Below, in pieces: positions 24,845 to 32,709 of a stretch of 64,000 nt of DNA. The notes beneath the pieces are model-generated. The model saw only the letters and a list, made by a program, of their open reading frames with translations, was not told the DNA's origin and did no database searches. The stretch is from Thalassobium sp. R2A62 (GTDB lineage Bacteria > Pseudomonadota > Alphaproteobacteria > Rhodobacterales > Rhodobacteraceae): positions 186,001-250,000 of the forward strand of contig NZ_GG697169.2 in the NCBI RefSeq assembly GCF_000161835.1. Direction: 5' to 3'. The position numbers and the translations under genes are program-made. Numbering within the stretch: position 1 is the stretch's first letter; the number at the start of each line of letters is the position of its first letter.

Positions 24845-24922
24845 CTTTCAACATGGACCACTCAAGTGCGGCTGCTCAGCTGCACTGGCGTGTAAAGACT
24901 GGGGTGATTTCCGTACCTAACA

Positions 24923-25045
24923 AATGTTGTTGATCGCCTCATGGGCTACACCCAAGACATGCCGACGTTTGGGAACTACTCAGAGGGCCTTGCGCCAAAG
25001 GGGCTACGCGAAGCAATCAACCATGTCGACTGGTCATTACGTTAG
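24923..25045 (+). pseudogene. Integrase C-terminal fragment
   Basis: A 40-codon stretch reading NVVDRLMGYTQDMPTFGNYS, then EGLAPKGLREAINHVDWSLR and TAG. The YS/G and LREAI..VDW pattern resembles tyrosine-integrase C-termini. The 5' part was removed by the IS3 insertion ending at 24878. Confidence 0.4.
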
Positions 25046-25086
25046 CGATAGCCCTTATGCTCACACAGAGGCCCGCACAGGCTCAT

Positions 25087-25281
25087 CTAAGTGATGACAT
25101 AGATGTTATTACCCCTAACTCCACAACCCCTGCACACGGCCCTCTGACGCACCTCATGGGTGGTGGTGTCGTCACTGGTTGCGAGGACTAAATCATCAAC
25201 CTTGTAACTGAACTTATGGCCACAGGCACTGCACGTGATGTCCATCCGTTTGTCAGATACCGCAGATAGCTCTGTGTTCAT
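25087..25281 (-). CDS. Small zinc-ribbon protein
   Basis: A 64-residue protein with two Cys pairs, ITCSACGHKF and AVCRGCGVRG, spaced as in a zinc ribbon. The ATG at 25281 is conserved with the truncated copy at 19364, as is the upstream region. A nucleic-acid-binding or phage accessory role is possible but unproven. Confidence 0.6.
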   Translation of the reverse strand: MNTELSAVSDKRMDITCSACGHKFSYKVDDLVLATSDDTTTHEVRQRAVCRGCGVRGNNIYVIT

Positions 25282-25488
25282 GGGTTGCGCCTTAAGACGT
25301 CAGGTTAACGTAAGTCTCGACCAGTAGTGCCAATGGTATGACTGCGAGATGCACTTGGCTGGGACGGTTGTCATCTTGGTATGGGCCAACAGCTACTCGA
25401 ACCAACCAGATGACCTAAGCCACACTCTTGGCTTACGCGGTCCTCGGGCCAAAACTCTGACAAGCCGTGACTTGACTTAGATCAAGCG

Positions 25489-26514
25489 CTAAACGCTCCC
25501 AGCCATATAGGACCCAAGGAGCTTGCCCTCTTTGTGCTTGAGGCTCATGCGGGCGGCGGGGCCGTAGTCGTTGAAGTTGCCGTCAGCAAGCTGTGGGAAG
25601 AGCGTGAGGATCTCATCCCGTGTGGCTTGATCCAAGGCTGTCCAGCCCTGTTTGCCCGGGTGGAAGCTCTCAGAAGGGCAGCCTTCAGCGTAGATAATCT
25701 CGTGGGTATCAAACAGCATGTGGAAATACTCCACCTCACCCCCTTCGTCACGCAGGATTGTCTGGTCATTCAGCAGAGACTTGGCTGTTGCCAGCACTTC
25801 AAGTTCGCCAAAGAGCATCTCTGCCTGCCAGCCTTGCAGGAGCATACGGTGCTGTGGGCTGACGCGTAGATCACGGTCATTCCCGAGAGCACCCTTGCGG
25901 ATCAAAATGGGGGCAAGATCGCCTGTGGCCGCTCGTTTGGACGACCCGATCCAGCGTGTAGGCTGATAGCCGTGGTCCATTGTCAGCACCATGTCGCCAG
26001 CAGCAAGCTCTTCAATCGGACGCTCGCCTTGATCGGTCTTGATCAGGGTGCCACGGGTGAAGCAGACGACAGGTTCGAGTTCAGTCCACTCATAGTCGTT
26101 GACACTAAAAGCCACCGAACTGACTGTGTAGGACTGGCCAGGGATCATTGTAATTGTGCTAGCCACGCCAAAGATGGTGGTAGTATTAAAGGACGTCCCA
26201 ATCATCAAAAGTTTGCCAGTTTCGCCAGTGGTCGTATTGGTGATCGTCGCTTCGCCAAGGTTCCAAAGATTGGTCCCCGCATTATAGGTCACACCACCGA
26301 CAGTGATTGGTGCTTCTAGTGGCTGCGCCCCGTCTGGATCGTTCGGACCACTACCGCCAGGTTCGTCTTGCATAGCATCGTCGGCATCTAAGATACTGGC
26401 GTTAATTGTTTGGGCGCTATTTGATAAGGTTATGGTTTTATTCTGAACTTGCTCGTAACCGCTAGCTCCAAAATCTGCCAAACTGATTATGGGGAGGTCT
26501 CTGGGAGTGGTCAT
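25489..26514 (-). CDS. Hint-domain protein of the roseobacter type
   Basis: A 341-residue protein. Residues 1-145 are a Ser/Thr/Asp-rich beta region; the Hint domain begins at VCFTRGTLIKTDQGERPIEE (about residue 150) with the nucleophilic-position Cys, followed by QPTRWIGSSKRA, the HRMLLQG block and EVEYFHMLFDTHEIIYAEGC. Hint domains of this type are common in Rhodobacterales secreted or RTX-like proteins and may self-process. No signal peptide is visible, so type I export would be expected. GAGG precedes ATG 26514. A C-terminal fragment of a relative lies at 30955-31260. Confidence 0.82.
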   Translation of the reverse strand: MTTPRDLPIISLADFGASGYEQVQNKTITLSNSAQTINASILDADDAMQDEPGGSGPNDPDGAQPLEAPITVGGVTYNAGTNLWNLGEATITNTTTGETGKLLMIGTSFNTTTIFGVASTITMIPGQSYTVSSVAFSVNDYEWTELEPVVCFTRGTLIKTDQGERPIEELAAGDMVLTMDHGYQPTRWIGSSKRAATGDLAPILIRKGALGNDRDLRVSPQHRMLLQGWQAEMLFGELEVLATAKSLLNDQTILRDEGGEVEYFHMLFDTHEIIYAEGCPSESFHPGKQGWTALDQATRDEILTLFPQLADGNFNDYGPAARMSLKHKEGKLLGSYMAGSV

Positions 26515-26994
26515 TTCGTTGCCTCATGCTTTAGCTTGTGCTTTTTGCTCTTGGTCAGAGAATAAAACAGCACTCCCGCCCTAAGCCACGACTCCTTCGA
26601 ATAGGTTAAGTATCCAATTGGATGTATTTGGGCCTGTTACGCGCCCTAAACTATCACCTTCCAAGCGACTGTTTTCATTGAATAAAAAATGCGTGAGATG
26701 ACGGCGTGGAAATCACTAATGAGGTGACCAACACGCGAATGGTTGCTTTGTGTTCATCGTCCAGCCAACACGATTTGCGGACACGTCCAAAAGAAAAAGG
26801 CCAGACCCGAAGGCCCAGCCACAAAGTTTAGATGTCCAACAGGGAATTAAAAAACATCGTATGAAGTACGGCGTTACTTTACCGTTAGATCAAATTGAGA
26901 CTTTAGAGTTAAATCTTCCTCTTGGATTGCGAGGGGCAAACCCGATCAGGCCAAAATCTTTGGTGATAATCTGGGGGGACCCTAATCGCCTAGA
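26515..26994. other. Upstream region of the Hint gene and degenerate sequence
   Basis: 480 bp without a convincing gene. It contains the promoter region of the Hint gene near 26520-26660. From about 26880 it contains sequence homologous to 19938-20050, downstream of the other resolvase fragment. Confidence 0.45.
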
Positions 26995-27126
26995 TCACAA
27001 CCCTAGCTCTGCTTTGATACGGTGGACACTCTGCCGAGAGATGCCCAGAGACTTAGCTATCGATGTAAGAGATGATCCAGCGGTGATCATGTTGCTGATG
27101 ACATCACGATCGATAGAATCCTTAGC
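26995..27126 (-). pseudogene. Resolvase C-terminal helix-turn-helix fragment
   Basis: The minus strand encodes SIDRDVISNMITAGSSLTSI and the same ISRQSV/AELGL end as the resolvase at 20051. It is cut at 27127 by an IS end, so only the DNA-binding tail remains. Confidence 0.75.
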
Positions 27127-27164
27127 TGTCTGACGTCAGCGCCTTTGGGACAGATTTGAGGAAT
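27127..27164 (+). repeat. Solo IS3 type B left end
   Basis: TGTCTGACGTCAGCGCCTTT and the following gggacagatttgaggaattg match the left end of the complete element at 10683 over about 37 bp. Interior sequence then stops. Confidence 0.75.
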
Positions 27165-27363
27165 TGAACAACGCGAGTATTTTATCTTGCTCCGCAAGAC
27201 GGGCCTCGGCAGACAGGAGGGCGGCCCGTGTTTCAAAGAGAGCCTTCTGCGTGTCTGCCAGTGCTGTTTCGGCGATCTCTTCGGAGGGTTGTGTCGAGTT
27301 GTCGATAGACTTCTCCACAGGTGGTAGCCACACAGGCGAAGTTGGGCTATGATTTAAAATCAA
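27136..27363 (-). pseudogene. Coiled-coil protein N-terminal part, truncated by IS end
   Basis: A 75-codon frame with a long helical segment, EEIAETALADTQKALFETRA and LLSAEARLAEQDKILALF, whose last about 10 residues come from the IS end. The helix resembles N-termini of IS66-type transposases, but this is not certain. Probably non-functional. Confidence 0.4.
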
Positions 27364-27393
27364 AGGTACAATTTGCTCTGGAAGCGGAATATT

Positions 27394-27660
27394 ATGAGAA
27401 AAATTTTTAAAAAAATATTCTCTCCCAAAAGCTATCTTGGAGATTTATGCCTTTGTCTCTTTTTAGCTTTGCTTGTTTACATTACTGGTTTTTTACTAAT
27501 TTTTCTTAGCGAAATTAATTCTGGTGTAGCTGGGGCAGGCATATTTACAGTTTACTACGTGGTATTGCTCCCAATATTTCTAATACCATCAGCGCTTCTG
27601 CTTTTCGTTATTTTAGTTATTCATCGCTACCTAAAGAATAAAAAAAATGATTTCAGTTAA
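27394..27660 (+). CDS. Small AT-rich membrane protein
   Basis: An 88-residue protein starting MRKIFKKIFSPKSYLGD with three hydrophobic segments (about residues 18-38, 45-60 and 62-80) and a Lys-rich tail. The sequence is much richer in A+T than its surroundings, which suggests recent transfer. Function unknown. Confidence 0.5.
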   Translation: MRKIFKKIFSPKSYLGDLCLCLFLALLVYITGFLLIFLSEINSGVAGAGIFTVYYVVLLPIFLIPSALLLFVILVIHRYLKNKKNDFS

Positions 27661-27719
27661 TCTTGGAGCGTTTTAATCGTAAGCGCTCAATCCCTGGTAG
27701 TAACTAACCCAACAAAAAG

Positions 27720-27742
27720 AAGTCGGCGCATGCTCCCGGCTT
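27720..27742 (+). terminator. Possible terminator hairpin
   Basis: aagtcgg and ccggctt pair (one G-U) around nine bases, followed by ttcacgttttat, 60 bp after the small membrane protein. Weak evidence. Confidence 0.3.
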
Positions 27743-27889
27743 TCACGTTTTATCGAAAGAAGAATCAAAGCGAGTAATGCGGAAAGTGTGGAAATCACGC
27801 GAAAAGTCGGAAGCTACAGCTCGCAAAAAAAAAGGCTGACGAAACAGCTGTATCCCGTCACTGACCTGCTCATCTGTCAGCACCCCAAA

Positions 27890-27975
27890 CCCCTTACGAA
27901 GCGCTCAGAGACAAGCTACAGTAACAACGGAACTGTCCCACAGCTTCGTCTAGGCTACACCGTGCGGGTCTGCAT
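27890..27975 (+). pseudogene. IS481-family 3' end remnant
   Basis: tacgaagc..tcagagacaa and the following gctacagtaa match the end of the IS481 transposase at 2743 (YEALRDKLQ stop), and the following bases resemble its right end. From 27743 to 27889 and from 27976 to 28167 I see no gene. Confidence 0.6.
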
Positions 27976-28167
27976 GAATGGGAGGGACCGGTTCCGACCC
28001 ATGTTATGTATTATGATGAGGTGCGTATTGGGAATTCGTGCGAAGAGCTGGATGTGACCAGACAGCCTGCCGTTGATTGATGACAGACACGTGAACAGTT
28101 CCTTTGTTTTAACGTAATTTTGAAGGCGCCCGCCTTATCGCTGGGCGCGCATTAACTGGAAGACACC

Positions 28168-30279
28168 ATGCGTGCTATTTTTTTCGCCGTTATAATGAGT
28201 TCGATGGCGCTGCCGGGTCAGGCCTATGACGCGCGCAACCATGCCAAGCTCGCACAGTTTTATCTCAATGAGCTGGGGTACAATGCAGGTACGGTTGATG
28301 GGCAGGCCGGCAAGAAAACGCGGGCTGCTTTTGATGTTTTTTATAAAGACCAGGGCGGGCGTTTCGATGGCACGATTGAGAATGCCGATATTGCTGAGTT
28401 GCTTGCCGCGGTGTCCACACGGCGCGGCGTGCCGGCATCCTATGGAACCTGTCTAGACGCTCAGGACTATGGCGCGCCTTTGCATGAGCTGTATTCTGAG
28501 AGCCTCGATCTAAGCCAGCATCGCGTTATACGTACCGATATTCCGAACTATGGCTCATTTACCTTTGGAGAAATTGGGCTGGGGATAGGTGGACCTCCCT
28601 CGCCCGAGATCAAAGGGGTCGCGGATTTTAATCAAGACGGGATCGATGATCTCATTTTGGATTACTTTGAAACTGCTGTGCAGCCTTTGGTTTTGATGGG
28701 CGATCCGTCGGGAATATTTCAAACGCTGAACTATGATGGATCTGATGCCAAGCGCCGTCATATTCGCAATGCTGAAGTGGTCGATGTAAACAATGACGGT
28801 TGGCTTGATTTTGTGGGTTTTACGACTGGCGATCCAGGCAATCGCTGGGTTGAGAATGGTCACAGCACGAATGGACGAAAGATTCCGCGTGGCGAGGCAG
28901 ATGTTTTGCTGATCAATGAAGCGGGTCAGTCCTTTCGCACGGTCGCCCTGCCTGAGGTGCGGCGCAATGATTGGAACCATGGTGGAACAGCGGCGGACCT
29001 TGATAATGATGGTTTGATAGATATTTTGCCGCTCAGCGAAGGAGAGCGCGAACGCACGGTGCCGCTACAAAACCGTGGTGAAGGGCGCTTTACGCTCGGG
29101 CCGCACGAATACTCACGCGAAATCAGCTATTATCTGAGTTCAGACATGGATGCGGGAGATCTGAACGGTGATGGCTTTGCCGATTTTGTTGTTGTGGTGA
29201 CCAATAACAACAAACGCACGCCGTCGGAGAACAACGAGATTGGTACGCTCCGCATCGTCTATGGCGATGGTGATTTCGATTTTCGGGATAATCTGGAGCT
29301 GAAGCTGGGAACGATCTGGTTGAGTGATGAGGCCGGTCGCGAGATCGTTGCACGCGCCCCAACGCGGCGCACTGCTGGTGCCAGTCACGATCCTAAGAAA
29401 ATCCTGACGGGTAATTCAAATATCGAGCTTTTGGATATCAACGGGGACGGACGTTTGGATATCTTGGAGGGGCAATATTTCTCGACCTCCGGTCTATGGC
29501 TGAGCTCTGGTTTTAAGGCCTATATCAATCGCGGCGATTGTTTTGAGGATCAAACCGCGAAATTGTTTCCCAATCAGACCAGCAACAGGCGGTATCAGGT
29601 CGATGGGACGAGCCCTTATATTCACAACTTTCATCTGGGCGATGTGAATGGCGACGGGCGAGACGATTTGGTGTTGCAGACCGATGGTGCTCATGCCGAT
29701 TGGACGCAAAATCGCAAGAACCGGGCATTTCCATTTGTCTTTATCAACGAGGGAGACGCCGGGTATTTGCCGATTGATCATACTGTGCGCGATATGTCGG
29801 CCTTGATCGGTCTGGATGATCTGGTGGTTGGGGACTTCAATGGCGACGGCCTGACAGATATCGTGGGAATCGACCAAAGCAATGGCAATGTTGAAATCCG
29901 CTTGATTGCACCGGTGGCACCAGTGGATTGGTCGTTGGTGGAGGACAGGTTTGCTGGAAACTATCGCGCGACATGGTCCATTGGGAATGTCAATCAGGGC
30001 AATATGCTGGAGCAGCAAGGCATTGAGTTCATTACATTAGAGAAAGGCATTGGACGCTTTGAAGGACGAGCGGGCTTTCAGCCTTCACCCGCGTTGCGGC
30101 AGGGGCTTTCATTGAGATATCGTCCGTCTGGTGAGGTGATCATCTCCGGTGATCTTGATTTGTTTGACCCGGGACGCGCTTATCCAACCCGCTTTGAAGG
30201 TGATCTGAACGCTCCTGCGATCCGCACAACTTGGGAAGAAGGAGATTTGATGCAGGTGACCCTTGAGCGGTTAGACTAG
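28168..30279 (+). CDS. Exported FG-GAP/VCBS repeat protein with peptidoglycan-binding domain
   Basis: A 703-residue protein with signal peptide MRAIFFAVIMSSMALPGQA, then a PG_binding_1 domain (LAQFYLNELGYNAGTVDGQA ... TRAAFDVF, about residues 28-60). At least seven FG-GAP/VCBS calcium-binding loops follow: DFNQDGIDD, DVNNDGWLD, DLDNDGLID, DLNGDGFAD, DINGDGRLD, DVNGDGRDD and DFNGDGLTD. These form a beta-propeller. The last about 120 residues form a separate beta domain. It is probably a periplasmic or surface binding protein. No partner gene is adjacent. Confidence 0.8.
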   Translation: MRAIFFAVIMSSMALPGQAYDARNHAKLAQFYLNELGYNAGTVDGQAGKKTRAAFDVFYKDQGGRFDGTIENADIAELLAAVSTRRGVPASYGTCLDAQDYGAPLHELYSESLDLSQHRVIRTDIPNYGSFTFGEIGLGIGGPPSPEIKGVADFNQDGIDDLILDYFETAVQPLVLMGDPSGIFQTLNYDGSDAKRRHIRNAEVVDVNNDGWLDFVGFTTGDPGNRWVENGHSTNGRKIPRGEADVLLINEAGQSFRTVALPEVRRNDWNHGGTAADLDNDGLIDILPLSEGERERTVPLQNRGEGRFTLGPHEYSREISYYLSSDMDAGDLNGDGFADFVVVVTNNNKRTPSENNEIGTLRIVYGDGDFDFRDNLELKLGTIWLSDEAGREIVARAPTRRTAGASHDPKKILTGNSNIELLDINGDGRLDILEGQYFSTSGLWLSSGFKAYINRGDCFEDQTAKLFPNQTSNRRYQVDGTSPYIHNFHLGDVNGDGRDDLVLQTDGAHADWTQNRKNRAFPFVFINEGDAGYLPIDHTVRDMSALIGLDDLVVGDFNGDGLTDIVGIDQSNGNVEIRLIAPVAPVDWSLVEDRFAGNYRATWSIGNVNQGNMLEQQGIEFITLEKGIGRFEGRAGFQPSPALRQGLSLRYRPSGEVIISGDLDLFDPGRAYPTRFEGDLNAPAIRTTWEEGDLMQVTLERLD

Positions 30280-30357
30280 GCCTTCAGTAGTATGTGGTAC
30301 GGATTGCTTTTATGGCCTCAGGGCTGCGAACTCAAAAGGCGGCATGACACCAGCATG

Positions 30358-30372
30358 CGCTGACGTCAGACA
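30358..30372 (-). repeat. Solo IS3 type B end (reverse orientation)
   Basis: gctgacgtcagaca is the complement of TGTCTGACGTCAGC. It lies 79 bp after the FG-GAP gene; no IS interior is attached. Confidence 0.55.
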
Positions 30373-30519
30373 TGCTCTGTTGTTGTTAGAGCAGTGATAA
30401 CTTGGCATTGATAAACTTCCAGCCCCAGTCATTAGCAAAGTCAGAATTAAAATTCCTTTAAATCACTATAGAAATTCGTTACATACTCCTTCTACCATTC
30501 ATAACATAACGGTATTGCT

Positions 30520-30900
30520 ATGAACAAACTGACCGTATCTGGCCTTGCTGCAGTCATAATGCTGTCAGGTTGCCTATCGCCAAGAGAGCAGTGCGTTTTA
30601 GACGCCAAAGCACCACAACGGTTGGCTATGAGCGAAAGAGAGCACATAGCAGAAAACCTTGAAAGAGGCTATGCCGTCCATACGCAACAGGTTCCTTACT
30701 CGTATCAAGGGCAATGTCAGGACGAATTTTTAAATTACTATACATGCACAATTAATGCATCCCGCACTCAGGAAACTCCAGTTGCGATAGATATGGAGCG
30801 AGAAGAAGCTAAGCTAAGGCAGCTCGACGCTAGAATTAGTCTTCTTATAGAGAATGAGCGTCGCCAACTAGCGCAATGCGCTCTTCTCCCCGATGAGTAA
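30520..30900 (+). CDS. Small lipoprotein, function unknown
   Basis: A 126-residue protein with a lipoprotein signal (MNKLTVSGLAAVIMLSGC; lipobox LSGC) and four further cysteines (QCVL, GQCQ, YTCTI, AQCAL). The C-terminal third is helical (MEREEAKLRQLDARISLLIE). It should be membrane-anchored. Family not recognised. Confidence 0.62.
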   Translation: MNKLTVSGLAAVIMLSGCLSPREQCVLDAKAPQRLAMSEREHIAENLERGYAVHTQQVPYSYQGQCQDEFLNYYTCTINASRTQETPVAIDMEREEAKLRQLDARISLLIENERRQLAQCALLPDE

Positions 30901-30939
30901 TATTGATAAATTTGCAAGAGATTTCGTCACTGATTTAAG

Positions 30940-30955
30940 TGTCTGACGTCAGACA
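30940..30955. repeat. Perfect 16-bp palindrome of fused IS ends
   Basis: TGTCTGACGTCAGACA reads identically on both strands, as if two IS3 type B left ends were joined head to head. It cuts the Hint fragment that follows. Confidence 0.65.
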
Positions 30956-31260
30956 TTGAGACAATAGACCGTAACCCTGATGCTGTAGAGTATTGGCAAA
31001 TATTGTTTGCTGAGCACGAGATAGTCTGGTCAAACGGGATGCCATCCGAAAGTTTATTGGCTGGGCCAGAGGCAATGAAAGTGCTGTCTGCCGAAGCATA
31101 TTTCGAAATCCAAACGTTGTTCTCAAAAATAGCTAAAAAAGGGTTTTTACCTGCTGCTGCTCGCGATATACCAAAGAGGGGCAAGTTGATAAGAAAAATG
31201 GTTCGGCGCAATCAAAAGAATGACAAGATTCTGTATGGTCAGCGTCTCAAGGGCGTCTGA
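30955..31260 (+). pseudogene. Hint-domain protein C-terminal fragment
   Basis: From the IS end the frame reads VEYWQILFAEHEIVWSNGMP, SESLLAG and a Lys/Arg-rich tail ending RLKGV. This matches the C-terminal part of the Hint protein at 25489 (EYFHMLFDTHEIIYAEGCPS). The catalytic Cys half is absent. Confidence 0.72.
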
Positions 31261-31302
31261 AAACAACAAGTTTTCTGATCATATCTCAAGCTGGGCTTGC
31301 AG

Positions 31303-32076
31303 ATGAAGGCATTCGGTTCAATACTCCTCTTCATGAGGGCACTGATCGAAACCGCTCGCGGCATATTGGCCTGCGCAAACTGGATCTTCGGTCTTCCTTT
31401 AGTCAATGCCCGTATCGCCTATTTTGCCAGATCTAAAAGTGATGGGCGTGAGATGCTGGTTCGCCACTGCCAGCGGTTTCTAGATACCTGCAGCATTGCG
31501 GTGGAAATAGAAGGCCCGCAGCCAATGCGAGGGAGGGGATGTGTATTATGCTACAACGAATCGTCTTTTCCCGACGTGATGGCTTACGTCGTAGCGGTGC
31601 TCGACCACGTGGACCGCGCAGCTGCAGCTAATCTGTACGGGTTTTTCCCATTCACTCACGCTGCGCTCCCGCGTGTAGGTTTTGAACTGGTTCAGCGAGG
31701 AAACCGGGCCAATACGAACGCCTTGATCGCCAAGATGATCGAAAGGATCGACGATGGTGAACGCGTATCCTGGGGTGGTGAAGGCCGCCTTTCAGGTATC
31801 AACGGCGTCCATCGTTTCAAAATAGGGGCGGGTCTGATCGCCATACGCGCGGGTGTGCCCGTTATTCCAATTGCCATTCACGGGGGCCACCAAACCATGC
31901 CGCTAGGATCAATACGCGCCCGTCCCGGTACTATCCGTATCAAATTCGGTGAACCAATCTCAACATCAGGCATGACCGAGGACGACGCCCGGGCCTTTGC
32001 CGACGAGTTACAGAGATGTATTGCAGATATGTATTCCGACTTGGACCATTGCGAAGCCGCTTCTCAGGATGATTGA
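31303..32076 (+). CDS. PlsC-like lysophospholipid acyltransferase with altered HX4D motif
   Basis: A 257-residue protein with an N-terminal membrane segment and a PlsC-type acyltransferase domain. At motif I, where NHxSxxD is expected, it reads YNESSFPD (about residues 83-90), so the catalytic His appears to be Glu. Motif II region LPRVGFELVQRG, motif III GGEGRLSG and motif IV GVPVIPIAIHGG are recognisable. PlsC enzymes acylate lysophosphatidic acid or related lipids at the inner membrane. The start is ATG 31303; TTG 31297 is an alternative. The His change raises doubt about classic activity. Confidence 0.72.
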   Translation: MKAFGSILLFMRALIETARGILACANWIFGLPLVNARIAYFARSKSDGREMLVRHCQRFLDTCSIAVEIEGPQPMRGRGCVLCYNESSFPDVMAYVVAVLDHVDRAAAANLYGFFPFTHAALPRVGFELVQRGNRANTNALIAKMIERIDDGERVSWGGEGRLSGINGVHRFKIGAGLIAIRAGVPVIPIAIHGGHQTMPLGSIRARPGTIRIKFGEPISTSGMTEDDARAFADELQRCIADMYSDLDHCEAASQDD

Positions 32077-32240
32077 AACCGGTCAATGCTATCTTGCGAT
32101 CTCTTATCTTCGTGATGAAACTTTCCAGGATCTCCCGTTCATGATCAACGGCACGCCAGAGAAAACGCTGCTCGCCGTTGATCTTCATAAAAGCCTCGTC
32201 CCAATGCCATCGCTAGGTTGAATACGACCACATCTGCTGG
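32077..32240 (-). pseudogene. IS6-family transposase fragment
   Basis: The minus strand contains MKINGEQRFLWRAVDHEREI and LESFITKIRDRKIAL, the segment after the first catalytic Asp of IS6 transposases, interrupted soon after. Truncated at both sides. Confidence 0.7.
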
Positions 32241-32646
32241 AGACGATTTCGGCGGCACACGCAAATGTCACGATGCGATTGCTGCACGAGATGTCCATGC
32301 AGTCATACTGCCGCGCGAGAATGCCAAATTGTGGAAGCACGACACCCGAGGGGGCCTGAGCACGCAACGAAGCGGTGAGAGCCTCAAAGTATCTAGGCCG
32401 CGAACTCTGGCGACAGGTGGGCGGATACCACTGCAGAAGCCACGTCGAGACCAAGATGCATTGTGTGAAATTACTCGGTCAGCGCCTCTCGGCGCGCGAC
32501 TTTGATCGCCTGGTTGCGGAGATCTAAATCCGCGCTGCGATCCTAAACCCCTTCACAGAGCTTGGCCTATCAAGTACCGTCGCGGAAGGCTAAATCCGTC
32601 TGGGGTAAGGGGAGATCGACCTCAGGCAGATTTGTGCAACAAAGGC
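32241..32646 (+). pseudogene. IS5-family transposase remnant with right end
   Basis: Frameshifted plus-strand pieces resemble IS5/IS903-type transposase C-termini (ARNEAVRASKYLGR, CVKLLGQRLSARDFDR and AAILNPFTELG). The segment ends in atttgtgcaacaaaggcc, the typical inverted repeat of that group. No intact frame remains. Confidence 0.65.
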
Positions 32647-32709
32647 CCTCGCAGGGCAACGTCGACGTCCGCCTGCATCTCAACCATTCATCTTGAAAAA
32701 GAGACTTCA

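Larger units (their letters stand above)
23584..24878 (+). mobile_element. IS3-family element type A, copy 1 (inactive orfB)
   Basis: 1295 bp between TGAGCCTCCCCCTTTGAAGT and the inverted right end TGAGCAGCCGCACTTGAGTG, sharing TGAGC, a C-run and GTGGTCC. It encodes orfA and a broken orfB. A near-identical copy with the same lesions lies at 51000-52294. Confidence 0.88.
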
